DNA of 64,000 nt from Nocardioides sp. S5 (GTDB lineage: Bacteria; Actinomycetota; Actinomycetes; Propionibacteriales; Nocardioidaceae). The stretch covers positions 3,038,001 to 3,102,000 of the forward strand of contig NZ_CP022296.1 in assembly GCF_017310035.1 (NCBI RefSeq), in the 5' to 3' direction. This document shows, piece after piece, positions 42,710 through 51,934 of the stretch; position 1 is the stretch's first letter; each line of letters begins with the position of its first letter. The notes under the pieces are model-generated. The model had not been told where the DNA came from and searched no databases. It was given only the letters and a program-made list of their open reading frames with translations. The translations under genes and the position numbers were made by a program.

Positions 42710-44017
42710 TCAGGCGGTCGGGCCCACGACCGCCAGCAGCTCGGGCTGGGTGAAGAGCTCGCGGGCGAGCGCGCACACGTCCTCGTGGGTGACGGCCTCG
42801 ATCCGGCCCACCACCTCGTCGATGGTGAGCAGCTCGTCGTAGACCAGCTCGGCCTTGCCGATGCGTGACATGCGCGAGCCGGAGTCCTCCAGGCCGAGGA
42901 CGAGACCACCCTTGAGCTGGCCCTTGCCGCGCTCGACCTCTTCCTCGGTGAGCCCCTCGGCGGCCACCTTGGCGAGCTCGCCGCGCACGGTCTCCAGCAC
43001 GGCGTCGTACTTGCCCGGCAGGCAGCCCACGGAGACCCCGACCACGCCGGCGTCGGCGTGGTGGCTGGCGAAGGAGTAGACGGAGTAGGCCAGGCCGCGC
43101 AGCTCGCGCACCTCCTGGAACATCCGCGACGACGTGCCGCCACCGAGCGCGGTGTTGAGCACGCCGAGGGCGTAGCGGCGCGGGTCCGTGCGGGTCATGC
43201 CCTTCACGCCGAGGACGAGGTTCACCTGCTCCTGCGGGCGGACCGTACGCGTCTCGCCGGGGTGGACCTTGCGTGCGTGCTCGCTCTGCGCGGGCGGCGT
43301 GGGGACGGCCTCACCGTCGAGGAACCCCTCGCGGCCGAAGGCCTTCCTGACCTGGCGCACCACGTCGGCGTGGTCGACGTTGCCGGCCACGGAGACGACC
43401 ATGTTGTCGGCGCGGTAGTGGCGACGGTAGAAGCGGTGGATCTGGGCCCGGGTCATCGCGGTGATGGAGGCCTCGGTGCCGGCGATCGGACGCCCGAGGG
43501 GCGTGTCACCCCACGCCTGGTGAGCGAAGAGGTTGTGCACCACGTCGTCGGGGTCGTCGTCGTGCATCGCGATCTCGTCGAGGATCACGTCGCGCTCGGC
43601 CTCGACGTCGGCGGCGGTGATGGTCGAGGCGGTGACCATGTCGCCCAGCACGTCGACGGCGGTCGCGAGGTCCTCGTCGAGGACCCGGGCGTGGAAGACG
43701 GTGTACTCCTTGGTGGTGAAGGCGTTGAACTCGCCCCCCACCGCGTCGAGCGCGACCGAGATCTCCATCGCCGAGCGCTCGGGGGTGCCCTTGAAGAGCA
43801 GGTGCTCGAGGAAGTGTGAGCATCCGTGGAGCGCGGGCGTCTCGTCGCGCGAGCCCACGTTGACCCACACGCCGATGCTGGCCGAGCGGGTGCCGGCCAT
43901 CTGCTCGGTGACGACGCGCAAGCCGCTGGGCAGCACGGTGCGGCGTACGCGTGAGGTCACCGCGCCGTCGGCGTCCTTGACGGTGTGGAGCGTGCGGGTG
44001 GTGCCGTTCTTCTGCAC
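42710..44017 (-). CDS. M16-family zinc peptidase
   Basis: A 435-residue pitrilysin/processing-peptidase-like enzyme. The inverted zinc motif HFLEH (H68, E71, H72) lies in GCSHFLEHLLFKGT, with the distal Glu in ADVEAERDVILDEIAM (about 148). The second half has the GGGTSSRMFQEVRELRGLAYSVYS motif. In actinobacteria this gene lies next to pnp; its substrate is not established. The GTG at 44017 has GGAAGGA upstream. It follows pnp after a strong terminator. Confidence 0.93.
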   Translation of the reverse strand: MQKNGTTRTLHTVKDADGAVTSRVRRTVLPSGLRVVTEQMAGTRSASIGVWVNVGSRDETPALHGCSHFLEHLLFKGTPERSAMEISVALDAVGGEFNAFTTKEYTVFHARVLDEDLATAVDVLGDMVTASTITAADVEAERDVILDEIAMHDDDPDDVVHNLFAHQAWGDTPLGRPIAGTEASITAMTRAQIHRFYRRHYRADNMVVSVAGNVDHADVVRQVRKAFGREGFLDGEAVPTPPAQSEHARKVHPGETRTVRPQEQVNLVLGVKGMTRTDPRRYALGVLNTALGGGTSSRMFQEVRELRGLAYSVYSFASHHADAGVVGVSVGCLPGKYDAVLETVRGELAKVAAEGLTEEEVERGKGQLKGGLVLGLEDSGSRMSRIGKAELVYDELLTIDEVVGRIEAVTHEDVCALARELFTQPELLAVVGPTA

Positions 44018-44055
44018 TGGGGTCCTTCCGAACCGGTGGAGCCGGGGGTGAAATG

Positions 44056-44091
44056 CCGCGACCGGCCGGCATGGCTGCCGGCCGGTCGCGG
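44056..44091 (-). terminator. terminator after pnp
   Basis: A perfect 15-bp stem (CCGCGACCGGCCGGC / GCCGGCCGGTCGCGG) with a six-base loop, 14 bases after the pnp stop. Confidence 0.85.
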
Positions 44092-44104
44092 ATGGAGCAT
44101 CAGG

Positions 44105-46339
44105 TCACTCGGCGTCGGCGGCCTCGACCTCGGCCGACTCCTCGGAGTCGCCCTCGGCCTCGTCGACGACGGGGACCAGCGAGAGCTTGCCGCGGTCGTC
44201 GATCTCGGCGATCGAGACCTGGACCTTCTGGCCCACCGAGAGCACGTCCTCGACGGCCTCGACGCGCTTGCCGCCGGCGAGGGCGCGCAGCTTGCTGATG
44301 TGCAGCAGGCCGTCCTTGCCGGGCATGAGCGAGACGAAGGCACCGAAGTTCGTGGTCTTCACGACGGTGCCGAGGTAGCGCTCGCCGACCTCGGGCATGG
44401 TCGGGTTGGCGATCGCGTTGACCGCGGCCTTGGCCGCCTCGGCAGCCTCGCCGTTGGTCGCACCGATGTAGACCGTGCCGTCGTCCTCGATGGACAGCGT
44501 CGCGCCCGTGTCGTCCTGGATCTGGTTGATGACCTTGCCCTTGGGCCCGATCACCTCGCCGATCTTGTCGACGGGCACGCGCACGGTGATGATGCGCGGC
44601 GCGTGGATCGACATCTCCTCCGGGGCGTCGATGGCCTCGGCCATGACGTCGAGGATCGCCAGGCGCGCGTCGCGGGCCTGGGTCAGCGCGGCGGCCAGCA
44701 CCTCGGCGGGGATGCCGTCGAGCTTGGTGTCGAGCTGCAGCGCAGTGACGAACTCACGGGTGCCGGCGACCTTGAAGTCCATGTCGCCGAAGGCGTCCTC
44801 GGCACCGAGGATGTCGGTCAGCGCGACGTACTCGGTCTTGCCGTCGACCTCGTCGGAGATGAGGCCCATCGCGATGCCGGCGACGGAGGCCTTGAGCGGC
44901 ACACCGGCCTGCAGCAGCGACAGGGTCGAGGCGCAGACAGAGCCCATCGAGGTGGAGCCGTTGGAGCCCATGGCCTCGGAGAGCTGACGGATCGCGTAGG
45001 GGAACTCCTCGCGCGACGGCAGCACCGGCAGGAGGGCGCGACGCGCCAGGGCGCCGTGGCCGACCTCGCGACGCTTGGGCGAGCCCACGCGGCCGGTCTC
45101 ACCGGTGGAGAACGGCGGGAAGACGTACTTGTGCATGTAGCGACGGTGCTTCTCCGGCGACAGCGTGTCGAGCTGCTGCTCCAGCTTGAGCATGTTCAGC
45201 GTCGTGACACCCAGGATCTGGGTCTCGCCACGCTCGAACAGTGCCGAGCCGTGGACGCGCGGGATCACGTCGACCTCGGCGTGCAGCGGACGGATGTCGG
45301 CGAGGCCGCGACCGTCCATGCGGATCTTGTCGCGCAGCACGCGCTGGCGCATCACGGACTTGTTGAGCGAGCGGAACGCGGCGCCGATCTCCTTCTCGCG
45401 ACCCTCGAACTGGCCGGAGAGCTTCTCGAGCAGGGCGACCTTGATCTCGTCGACCCTGGTCTCGCGCTCCTGCTTGTCGGCGATCGTCAGCGCGGCGGCG
45501 GTGTCGTCCTTGGCGGCCGACTCGACGGCTGCGTAGACGTCGTCCTCGTAGTCGAGGAAGACCGGGAAGTCCTGGACCGGCTTGGCGGCCTCGGCGGCGA
45601 GCTGGGCCTGCGCCTCGACGAGCTGCTTGATGAAGGGCTTGGCGGCGTCGAGACCCTGGGCGACGATCTCCTCGGTGGGCGCCGTGGCGCCGTTCTGCAC
45701 GAGCGCGATGGTGTCCTCGGGCGCCTCGGCCTCGACCATCATGATGGCGACGTCACCGGACTCGGTGACGCGACCGGCGACGACCATGTCGAACACGGCC
45801 GACTCGAGCTGCGAGTGGCTCGGGAACGCCACCCACTGGCCCTCGATGAGCGCCACGCGGACGCCACCGACGGGGCCCGAGAAGGGCAGGCCGGAGAGCT
45901 GGGTCGACAGCGACGCGGCGTTGATGGCCAGCACGTCGTAGGGCTGGTCGGGGTCGAGCGCCATGACGGTGATGACGACCTGGACCTCGTTGCGCAGACC
46001 CTTCTTGAAGGTCGGGCGCAGCGGACGGTCGATGAGGCGGCAGGTGAGGATCGCGTCCTCGCCCGGGCGACCCTCGGAGCGGAAGAAGGAGCCGGGGATC
46101 TGGCCCACGGCGTACATCCGCTCCTCGACGTCGATCGTGAGGGGGAAGAAGTCGAAGTGGTCCTTGGGCGTCTTGCCCGCGGTCGTCGCCGAGAGCAGCA
46201 TGGTCTCGTCGTCGAGGTAGGCCGTGACGGAGCCGGCAGCCTGACGGGCCAGCAGGCCGGTCTCGAACTTGACGGTGCGCGTGCCGAACTTGCCGTTGTC
46301 GAGAACGGTCTCGACGGCGGAGATGATGGGTTCACTCAT
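44105..46339 (-). CDS. pnp: polyribonucleotide nucleotidyltransferase (PNPase)
   Basis: A 744-residue phosphorolytic 3'-5' exoribonuclease. Two RNase PH domains (about 20-240 and 330-570) are followed by a KH domain ([25 protein letters not shown] reads [15 protein letters not shown] in part) and an S1 domain ([23 protein letters not shown]), with an acidic tail. Catalytic-face motifs include [25 protein letters not shown] and [18 protein letters not shown]. It acts in mRNA turnover. The leader of about 200 bases contains a hairpin next to the start, so autoregulation is plausible. Confidence 0.96.
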   Translation of the reverse strand: MSEPIISAVETVLDNGKFGTRTVKFETGLLARQAAGSVTAYLDDETMLLSATTAGKTPKDHFDFFPLTIDVEERMYAVGQIPGSFFRSEGRPGEDAILTCRLIDRPLRPTFKKGLRNEVQVVITVMALDPDQPYDVLAINAASLSTQLSGLPFSGPVGGVRVALIEGQWVAFPSHSQLESAVFDMVVAGRVTESGDVAIMMVEAEAPEDTIALVQNGATAPTEEIVAQGLDAAKPFIKQLVEAQAQLAAEAAKPVQDFPVFLDYEDDVYAAVESAAKDDTAAALTIADKQERETRVDEIKVALLEKLSGQFEGREKEIGAAFRSLNKSVMRQRVLRDKIRMDGRGLADIRPLHAEVDVIPRVHGSALFERGETQILGVTTLNMLKLEQQLDTLSPEKHRRYMHKYVFPPFSTGETGRVGSPKRREVGHGALARRALLPVLPSREEFPYAIRQLSEAMGSNGSTSMGSVCASTLSLLQAGVPLKASVAGIAMGLISDEVDGKTEYVALTDILGAEDAFGDMDFKVAGTREFVTALQLDTKLDGIPAEVLAAALTQARDARLAILDVMAEAIDAPEEMSIHAPRIITVRVPVDKIGEVIGPKGKVINQIQDDTGATLSIEDDGTVYIGATNGEAAEAAKAAVNAIANPTMPEVGERYLGTVVKTTNFGAFVSLMPGKDGLLHISKLRALAGGKRVEAVEDVLSVGQKVQVSIAEIDDRGKLSLVPVVDEAEGDSEESAEVEAADAE

Positions 46340-46597
46340 GGAAGCAGGATCCTGCTTTCTCTTCGCGGAGCGATCCGCGCGCGTCCACTCGGTGGTGGGG
46401 CGTCAGGCCCCGCGGGGGCCGGTCTTCGATCGAGGCCCGCAGATCGTGTGCGCGGTCGTCGCGCGGGATCTGAAGGCCACTACCGAGGACCGGGCCGGAC
46501 GTGCGGGTCGCTCCTGATGGTTGTGTGTTCAGTTGTGGAGTGCTCCGGGACCGACACTAGCGCGCCGTGAGCGCGCCCGGGACGTCCGGAAACCGCA
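46340..46597 (-). promoter_or_regulatory. pnp leader and promoter region
   Basis: TAGTGT (46554-46559, minus) fits TANNNT and would give a leader of about 200 bases. The leader holds a perfect 16-bp palindrome AAGCAGGATCCTGCTT (46342-46357) that contains the AGGA ribosome binding site of pnp, plus CGCGGA-GCGA-TCCGCG and GGGGCGTCAGGCCCC hairpins. This suggests post-transcriptional control of pnp; no coding gene is visible. Confidence 0.5.
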
Positions 46598-46629
46598 GGA
46601 GCGGCCCCCCGCGTGCGGGAGGCCGCTCC
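46598..46629 (-). terminator. terminator or read-through hairpin after rpsO
   Basis: GGAGCGGCCCCCC pairs with GGGAGGCCGCTCC (one mismatch) around a six-base loop, five bases after the rpsO stop. Confidence 0.75.
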
Positions 46630-46634
46630 GGGGA

Positions 46635-46910
46635 TCAGCGGCGGAGGCCGAGGCGCTCGATGATCGAGCGGTAGCGCTCGATCTCGGTCTTCTGCAGGTA
46701 GTTGAGCAGACGACGGCGCTGGCCGACGAGCAGCAGCAGACCACGACGGCTGTGGTGGTCGTGCTTGTGCGTCTTGAGGTGCTCGGTGAGGTGCGAGATG
46801 CGGTGGCTGAGCAGCGCGATCTGGACCTCGGGGGAACCGGTGTCACCCTCGGTCAGGGCGTACTCGGCGATGATCTTCTTCTTGGTCTCCGCGTCGGTAC
46901 CAATCGACAT
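46635..46910 (-). CDS. rpsO: 30S ribosomal protein S15
   Basis: A 91-residue S15, close to the usual 89. It shows the family core [57 protein letters not shown] and ends [15 protein letters not shown]15 binds 16S rRNA early in 30S assembly. The ATG has AAGGAG seven bases upstream. It precedes pnp as in most bacteria, but ribF, its usual upstream neighbour, is about 14 kb away. Confidence 0.97.
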   Translation of the reverse strand: MSIGTDAETKKKIIAEYALTEGDTGSPEVQIALLSHRISHLTEHLKTHKHDHHSRRGLLLLVGQRRRLLNYLQKTEIERYRSIIERLGLRR

Positions 46911-47080
46911 GGGGGCTCCTTCGGTTCTCGTTGCGCGGCGCGCCCGGGCCTGTTCACCGGGGCACTGTGGATCCGCGGCCGTCATGACGGCACGTCACCC
47001 TCGCGGGCAACCGCAGAAGCATATCGAGGCGCTGATCGGTGGGCCCAATCCGCGCCGCGCAACGGGGAGCTGCGGGTGCC

Positions 47081-47347
47081 TCAGACCGCCGGCGGGGGCG
47101 GCGGGTCCGACTCGCTCGTGCGCTGGGCGCTGGCCTGGCGGCCCTGCGCGTCGGTGGTGGTGGCGGTGGTGGTGTGACGACGCTTGGTGTTCTGCTGCAC
47201 CACCGTCAGCACCAGCCAGAGCACGCCGGCGAGCACGAGGATCCAGCCGAGCGTGATGACCTCCAGGGGTCCCACCTGCTGGTCGTTGAACGCCAGCGCG
47301 AGGATCAGTCCTACGACGATCAGGCCGATCGGCCCTCCGAAACCCAT
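47081..47347 (-). CDS. small membrane protein, DUF6458-like
   Basis: An 88-residue protein with two hydrophobic helices (PIGLIVVGLILALAFND and LEVITLGWILVLAGVLWLVLTVV) and a Thr/Pro-rich disordered tail that ends SESDPPPPPAV. This two-helix pattern is common in actinobacteria; the family function is unknown. The ATG at 47347 has GGAG about nine bases upstream. It is divergent from the molybdoenzyme gene. Confidence 0.7.
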   Translation of the reverse strand: MGFGGPIGLIVVGLILALAFNDQQVGPLEVITLGWILVLAGVLWLVLTVVQQNTKRRHTTTATTTDAQGRQASAQRTSESDPPPPPAV

Positions 47348-47460
47348 GACGAGCTCCATTCTGTTGGGTACGCCCGGTGGTGACCGGGCGCGGCAGAGTC
47401 TGGCCTGCGCGGCGTCGTGTGTCACCCCCCTCCGGGGTGCGGCGTGCGACGATCGCCCTC

Positions 47461-49602
47461 ATGGCGGAGAAGTCGGCGGAGAAGCGGATCGGCGTGTGCA
47501 ACCTCTGCGAGGCCATCTGCGGCCTCGAGATCACGATCGAGGGGCGCGAGGTCGTCGGCGTGCGCGGCAACCCCGCCGACCCGCTCTCGCGCGGGCACGT
47601 GTGCCCCAAGGGAGTGGCCATCGGCGACGTGTACGCCGACCCCGACCGGTTGCGCCGGCCCGTGCGCCGTGTCGGCGAGGGTCCGGACGCGCGCTGGGAG
47701 GAGATCGGCTGGGACGAGGCCTTCGACCTGGTCGCCGACCGGCTGGCCGCCGTCATCAACGAGCACGGTGACGACGCGCTGGGGGTCTACCTCGGCAACC
47801 CCAACGCCCACAGCCTCGGCTCGATGACCCACGGCACCGCGATGTTCAAGTCCTTCCGGACGAAGAACCGCTACTCCGCGACCTCGGTGGACCAGCTCCC
47901 CCACCAGCTCGTGGCGCACCTGATGTTCGGCCACCAGCTCTTCCTCCCGGTCCCCGACATCGACCGGACGTCGTGGTTCCTGGTCGTCGGGGCGAACCCG
48001 ATGGCCTCCAACGGCTCGCTGATGACGGTGCCGGACTTCCCCCAGCGCGTGCGCGACCTGCACGCGCGCGGAGGGCGGATGGTCGTCGTCGACCCGCGTC
48101 GCACCGAGACCGCGAAGGTCGCCGACGAGCACCACTTCGTGCGTCCCGGCACCGACGCGTGGGTGCTCCTCGCGATGCTGCACGTCCTGACGACCGAGGC
48201 TCAGCCGGAGGGTGGCCCGTCCGTGGCCGCGTACGCCGACGGGCTGGCGACGGTCGTCGACCTGGTCGCCGACTTCACCCCCGAGCGGGCCGAGGCGATG
48301 AGCGGGCTGCCGGCCGAGGAGGTCCGGCGCCTGGCCCGCGAGCTGGCGGCGGCCGACGCGGGCGTGGTCTACAGCCGGATCGGCGTCTCCGCGGGTCCGT
48401 GGGGCACGGTCTGCCAGTGGGCGGTCAACTGCCTCAACATCCTCACCGGCAACCTCGACCGCGTGGGCGGGGCGATGTTCACCACGCCGGCGATCGACGC
48501 GGTCGGCACCGGCCTGATCGGGCGCGGCCACCACGACGCGTGGCGCTCGCGGGTCCGCGACCTGCCGGAGACCGCCGGCGAGCTGCCGGTCTCGGCGCTG
48601 CGCGAGGAGATCGAGACGCCCGGCGAGGGCCAGGTGCGCGCGGTGCTGACCGTGGCCGGAAACCCGGTGCTGTCGACCCCCGACGGCGCCCGCCTGGACA
48701 CGGCGCTGCGCGGGCTCGACTTCATGGCGGCGGTCGACATCTACGTCAACGAGACCACCCGCCACGCCGACGTCATCCTGCCGCCGACCACCGCGCTCGA
48801 GCGCGACCACTACGACCTGGTCTTCCACCTGCTGGCGGTGCGCGACACCGCGCGGTTCACCCCGGCGGTCTTCGAGAAGGAGGCCGACCAGCGCCACGAC
48901 TGGCAGATCTTCCGGGAGATCACGCTGCGCACGACTGCGCGACTGGAGCGCAAGGCGCCGCTCAAGAAGCGCCTGGTCCAGCGCGCCCGGCTGACCGCGA
49001 GCCCGACCTTCCTCGTGGGCCAGCTCCTGCGTCGCGGCTCGAGCGGCGTCACGCTGAAGAAGCTGCGGGCGCGCCCGCAGGGCATCGACCTGGGGCCGCT
49101 CCGCGGCGGACAGCTGCCCGCTCGACTGCCGTCGAGGGGCAAGCGGGTGGACCTCGCCCCCGACCTCGTGGTCCGCGACGTCGCGCGGTTGGCCGCCGTG
49201 GAGGCACCGGGCGGCGACGGGCTGCTGCTCATCGGGCGGCGCCACCAGCGCGACTGCAACTCCTGGATGCACAACTCCGAGCGGCTGACCCGCGGCCGCC
49301 CGCGCCACCAGCTGCTGATGAACCCCGCCGACCTCGCCGACCGCGACATCACCGACGGCTCCCGGGTGCGCGTCACCTCCCGGGTGGGGTCGGTGGAGGT
49401 GGACGTGGCCGCCTCCGACGACCTCATGCCCGGGGTGGTCTCGCTCCCCCACGGCTACGGCCACGCGCGCGACGGCGTACGCATGGAGCGCAGCCGCGAG
49501 GTGCCGGGGGTCTCGGTCAACGACCTCACCGACCCCGAGCTCCTCGACGTGTCCGGCAACGCCGCGCTCAACGGCGTGCCGGTCGCCGTCACTGCCTGCT
49601 GA
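47461..49602 (+). CDS. molybdopterin-dependent oxidoreductase, DMSO reductase family
   Basis: A 713-residue cytoplasmic enzyme with an N-terminal 4Fe-4S motif C13-x2-C16-x3-C20-x27-C48 and bis-MGD binding regions (VVGANPMASNGSLM, VVVDPRRTETAKVAD, VAGNPVLSTPDG). No Tat signal peptide is present. The family includes formate dehydrogenases and various reductases; the substrate cannot be read from sequence. No electron-transfer subunit or cofactor genes are adjacent. It ends before a terminator shared with mtlF. It lies at one end of the block inserted between rpsO and ribF. Confidence 0.88.
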   Translation: MAEKSAEKRIGVCNLCEAICGLEITIEGREVVGVRGNPADPLSRGHVCPKGVAIGDVYADPDRLRRPVRRVGEGPDARWEEIGWDEAFDLVADRLAAVINEHGDDALGVYLGNPNAHSLGSMTHGTAMFKSFRTKNRYSATSVDQLPHQLVAHLMFGHQLFLPVPDIDRTSWFLVVGANPMASNGSLMTVPDFPQRVRDLHARGGRMVVVDPRRTETAKVADEHHFVRPGTDAWVLLAMLHVLTTEAQPEGGPSVAAYADGLATVVDLVADFTPERAEAMSGLPAEEVRRLARELAAADAGVVYSRIGVSAGPWGTVCQWAVNCLNILTGNLDRVGGAMFTTPAIDAVGTGLIGRGHHDAWRSRVRDLPETAGELPVSALREEIETPGEGQVRAVLTVAGNPVLSTPDGARLDTALRGLDFMAAVDIYVNETTRHADVILPPTTALERDHYDLVFHLLAVRDTARFTPAVFEKEADQRHDWQIFREITLRTTARLERKAPLKKRLVQRARLTASPTFLVGQLLRRGSSGVTLKKLRARPQGIDLGPLRGGQLPARLPSRGKRVDLAPDLVVRDVARLAAVEAPGGDGLLLIGRRHQRDCNSWMHNSERLTRGRPRHQLLMNPADLADRDITDGSRVRVTSRVGSVEVDVAASDDLMPGVVSLPHGYGHARDGVRMERSREVPGVSVNDLTDPELLDVSGNAALNGVPVAVTAC

Positions 49603-49620
49603 CGCGCTCCTCGACGCAGC

Positions 49621-49654
49621 GGAGCCCCCGCCGAGGCTGGTCGGCGGGGGCTCC
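49621..49654. terminator. bidirectional terminator between the molybdoenzyme and mtlF
   Basis: A perfect 14-bp stem (GGAGCCCCCGCCGA / TCGGCGGGGGCTCC) with a six-base loop between two convergent genes. Confidence 0.88.
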
Positions 49655-49703
49655 TGGTGCGACGGGGTGGAGGGACGGGGGTCAGCCTCCACCCAGCCGG
49701 GAC

Positions 49704-50135
49704 CTAGACCTTCTCGGCCAGGACGGCGAGCACGTCGTCGGGCGTCTTCGCGGCGGCGAGCGCGGCGAGGCTGGCGTCGTCGGTGAACGCGCCGGCGAGG
49801 GCCTGGAGCACCGTGAGGTGGTCGTCCCCGGCGCCGGCGATGCCGACGACGTAGGTCGCCGGGCTGCCCTTCCAGTCGATCGGCTCGTCGTAGCGGATGA
49901 ACGAGATGGCCGTGTGCCGGATGAGCGACTTGGCCTCGTTGGTGCCGTGCGGGATGGCGAGGCCGTTGCCCATGAAGGTGGAGACCGAGGTCTCGCGCTC
50001 GTGCATCGCGTCGACGTACGCCTGGTCGACGGCGCCGGCGGCCACGAGCAGCTGCCCGGCCTCGGTGATCGCGGCCTCGCGGTCGCGGGCCTGACCGCCC
50101 AGGACGATCGCCTCACGGCTCAGTACGTCACTCAT
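49704..50135 (-). CDS. mtlF: PTS mannitol/fructose-type IIA component
   Basis: A 143-residue IIA domain. The phospho-accepting His is H63 in GLAIPHGTNEAKSLI, in the context of the mannitol/fructose IIA family. It takes phosphate from HPr and passes it to the IIB domain of MtlA. Here IIA is a separate protein, as in Gram-positive mannitol systems. It lies after mtlA on the same strand, separated by a strong hairpin that may lower its expression. Confidence 0.92.
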   Translation of the reverse strand: MSDVLSREAIVLGGQARDREAAITEAGQLLVAAGAVDQAYVDAMHERETSVSTFMGNGLAIPHGTNEAKSLIRHTAISFIRYDEPIDWKGSPATYVVGIAGAGDDHLTVLQALAGAFTDDASLAALAAAKTPDDVLAVLAEKV

Positions 50136-50218
50136 CTGGCGCCTCTCTCTCGCAGTGGGTCAGCTGTCGGTGTCGCGTGCAGCCATCAGACCACACGGGC
50201 GGGCGCGGGGGCCCTGGG

Positions 50219-50258
50219 CCGAGGACCCGGCCCCCGTCGTGCGGGGACCGGGCCTCGG
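50219..50258 (-). terminator. hairpin between mtlA and mtlF
   Basis: CCGAGG-A-CCCGG-C-CCCC pairs with GGGG-A-CCGGG-C-CTCGG around a seven-base loop (two mismatches). It begins a few bases after the mtlA stop and may be an attenuator or mRNA-stability element that sets the MtlA:MtlF ratio. Confidence 0.55.
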
Positions 50259-50264
50259 GGTCGA

Positions 50265-51794
50265 TCAGGTGGTGCGGTTGTTCTGCTGGACCATCTCGAC
50301 GATCTCCTCGTAGCGCGGGCTGCCCATGAAGTTGTCGACCGAGACGTGCACGGCGGACGGGGTCTTCAGGCGGGCCCGGTCGGTGAGGTCCTGGTGGGTG
50401 ACCACCAGGTCGACGTCGTCCTCGAGGTTGGAGATGGCCTTGTTGACCACCGTCACCTCGGTGTGACCGGCGTCGTGGATCTTCTTCCGGAGCACCGAGG
50501 CGCCCATCGCCGACGAACCCATGCCGGCGTCGCAGGCGAAGACGATCGTGCGGATCTCCTGCGTCGCGGTGGCAGCCGTGGCCACGGCCCCACCGCCGCC
50601 GAGCGCAGAGGAGGCGATCGACGTCTTGCCCTTCATCGACTCCATGCTGGTCGTCGCAGCGGCCAGGTCGCCCTCGTCCTCGGCCTTGTCCATCTTCAGC
50701 AGGACGGCCGCGACCGCGAACGACGCGGCAGCTCCACCGATGACCGACAGGATGACGCCGATGTAGCTCCCACCCGGCGTCTGGATCAGCACCGCGATGA
50801 TGGATCCCGGGGCAGCCGGCGCGCGGAGCCCGGAGTCGAACGCCAGGTTGATGAAGATCTGCGTCATGCCACCGGCGATCATCGCCAGGATCAGCTTCGG
50901 CTTCATCAGCACGTAGGGGAAGTAGATCTCGTGGATGCCGCCGACGAAGTGGATGAGCAGCGCGCCGGGTGCCGAGGCCCTGGCCGCGCCCTTGCCGAAG
51001 AACATGAAGGCCAGGAGCAGGCCGGCGCCCGCGGCGGGGTTCGCCTCGAGCAGGAACAGGATCGACTGGCCCTCGCTGGCCGCCTCGTTGGTTCCGAGCG
51101 GGGTGAGGATGCCCTGGTTGATCGCGTTGTTGAGGAAGAGCACCTTGGCCGGCTCGATGAAGACCGAGGTCAGGGGCAGCAGGCTGTTGCTGACGAGGAA
51201 GTCGATGACCTCCTCGGCGCGAGCGCTGAACCACGTCACGAACGGGCCTGCGACCACGAAGCCGACGATCGCCAGGATCATGCCCCAGATGCCGGCGGAG
51301 AAGTTGTTGACCAGCATCTCGAAGCCCGGTCGGATCTTGTGCGTCCACAGGGCGTCGAGCTTCTTCATCGACCAGCCGCCGAGCGGGCCCATGATCATCG
51401 CGCCGAGGAACATCGGCACGCCGGCGCCGGCGATGGCGCCCATGGTTGCGATGGCGCCGACGACGCCACCGCGGATGTTGTTGTCGTACATCATCCGGCC
51501 GCCGGTGTAGCCGATGAGCAGCGGCAGGAGATAGGTGATCATCGGTCCGACGACGCCGCCACCGGCGAAGTCGCCCCAGCCGCCGAACTCGGCGACCCAG
51601 CTGCCGGAGCCGAGCCAGGCGTTGTCGCCGCCGCCGAGGTTGAGCCAGCCGTTCTCGATGAAGAGAGCGGTGATCAGGCCCCAGGCGATGAAGGCGCCGA
51701 TGTTCGGCAGGACCATGTTGGAGAGAAACGTGCCGAAACGCTGCACGTGCACGCGGGCTCCGGTGCGGGCCGCGGGTGTGGATGTCGTCGCCAT
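50265..51794 (-). CDS. mtlA: PTS mannitol transporter subunit IICB
   Basis: A 509-residue sugar permease. The membrane IIC domain (about 20-370) has the VQRFGTFLSNMVLPNIGAFIAWGL start and the substrate motif LGTNEAASEGQSILF followed by LIHFVGGIHEIYFPYVL. The C-terminal IIB domain has the phospho-Cys in VFACDAGMGSSAMGAS (C421). Mannitol is the best guess by family; other hexitols are possible. The ATG has GGAGGA upstream. It follows the long dehydrogenase gene after a 140-base promoter/operator region. Confidence 0.93.
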   Translation of the reverse strand: MATTSTPAARTGARVHVQRFGTFLSNMVLPNIGAFIAWGLITALFIENGWLNLGGGDNAWLGSGSWVAEFGGWGDFAGGGVVGPMITYLLPLLIGYTGGRMMYDNNIRGGVVGAIATMGAIAGAGVPMFLGAMIMGPLGGWSMKKLDALWTHKIRPGFEMLVNNFSAGIWGMILAIVGFVVAGPFVTWFSARAEEVIDFLVSNSLLPLTSVFIEPAKVLFLNNAINQGILTPLGTNEAASEGQSILFLLEANPAAGAGLLLAFMFFGKGAARASAPGALLIHFVGGIHEIYFPYVLMKPKLILAMIAGGMTQIFINLAFDSGLRAPAAPGSIIAVLIQTPGGSYIGVILSVIGGAAASFAVAAVLLKMDKAEDEGDLAAATTSMESMKGKTSIASSALGGGGAVATAATATQEIRTIVFACDAGMGSSAMGASVLRKKIHDAGHTEVTVVNKAISNLEDDVDLVVTHQDLTDRARLKTPSAVHVSVDNFMGSPRYEEIVEMVQQNNRTT

Positions 51795-51841
51795 GCTGAT
51801 GTCCTCCAGGTGTGCGCGGGGGTGACCCCCATCACATGATG

Positions 51842-51901
51842 TCGTGATTAAACCTCACGATCGGGCACGTTGCCAAGCATTCGGGCATGAATTGTGCCCG
51901 A
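51842..51901 (-). promoter_or_regulatory. mtlA promoter with two palindromic operator candidates
   Basis: On the minus strand TTGGCA (51871-51876) and TTTAAT (51847-51852) are 18 bases apart, a plausible sigma-70-like promoter. A TCGTGA-N7-TCACGA palindrome (51842-51860) overlaps the -10 box. A TCGGGCA-N7-TGCCCGA palindrome (51881-51901) lies upstream of the -35, with an extra TCGGGCA copy 20 bases away at 51861-51867. They look like binding sites for a repressor and an activator. Confidence 0.55.
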
Positions 51902-51934
51902 GTCTGTGGCTTTACCGAGCCTGGAGGCCCGCCA

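Noticed and set aside
43985..46570. Very long plus-strand open frame opposite pnp
   Set aside because: Composition is repetitive Val/Gly/Asp/Leu/Arg with no fold motifs, while the minus strand encodes a complete PNPase.
47973..51839. Open frame of nearly 1300 codons crossing the molybdoenzyme and mtlA region
   Set aside because: It spans two convergent gene sets and a perfect terminator and has Arg/Gly/Pro-rich shadow composition.
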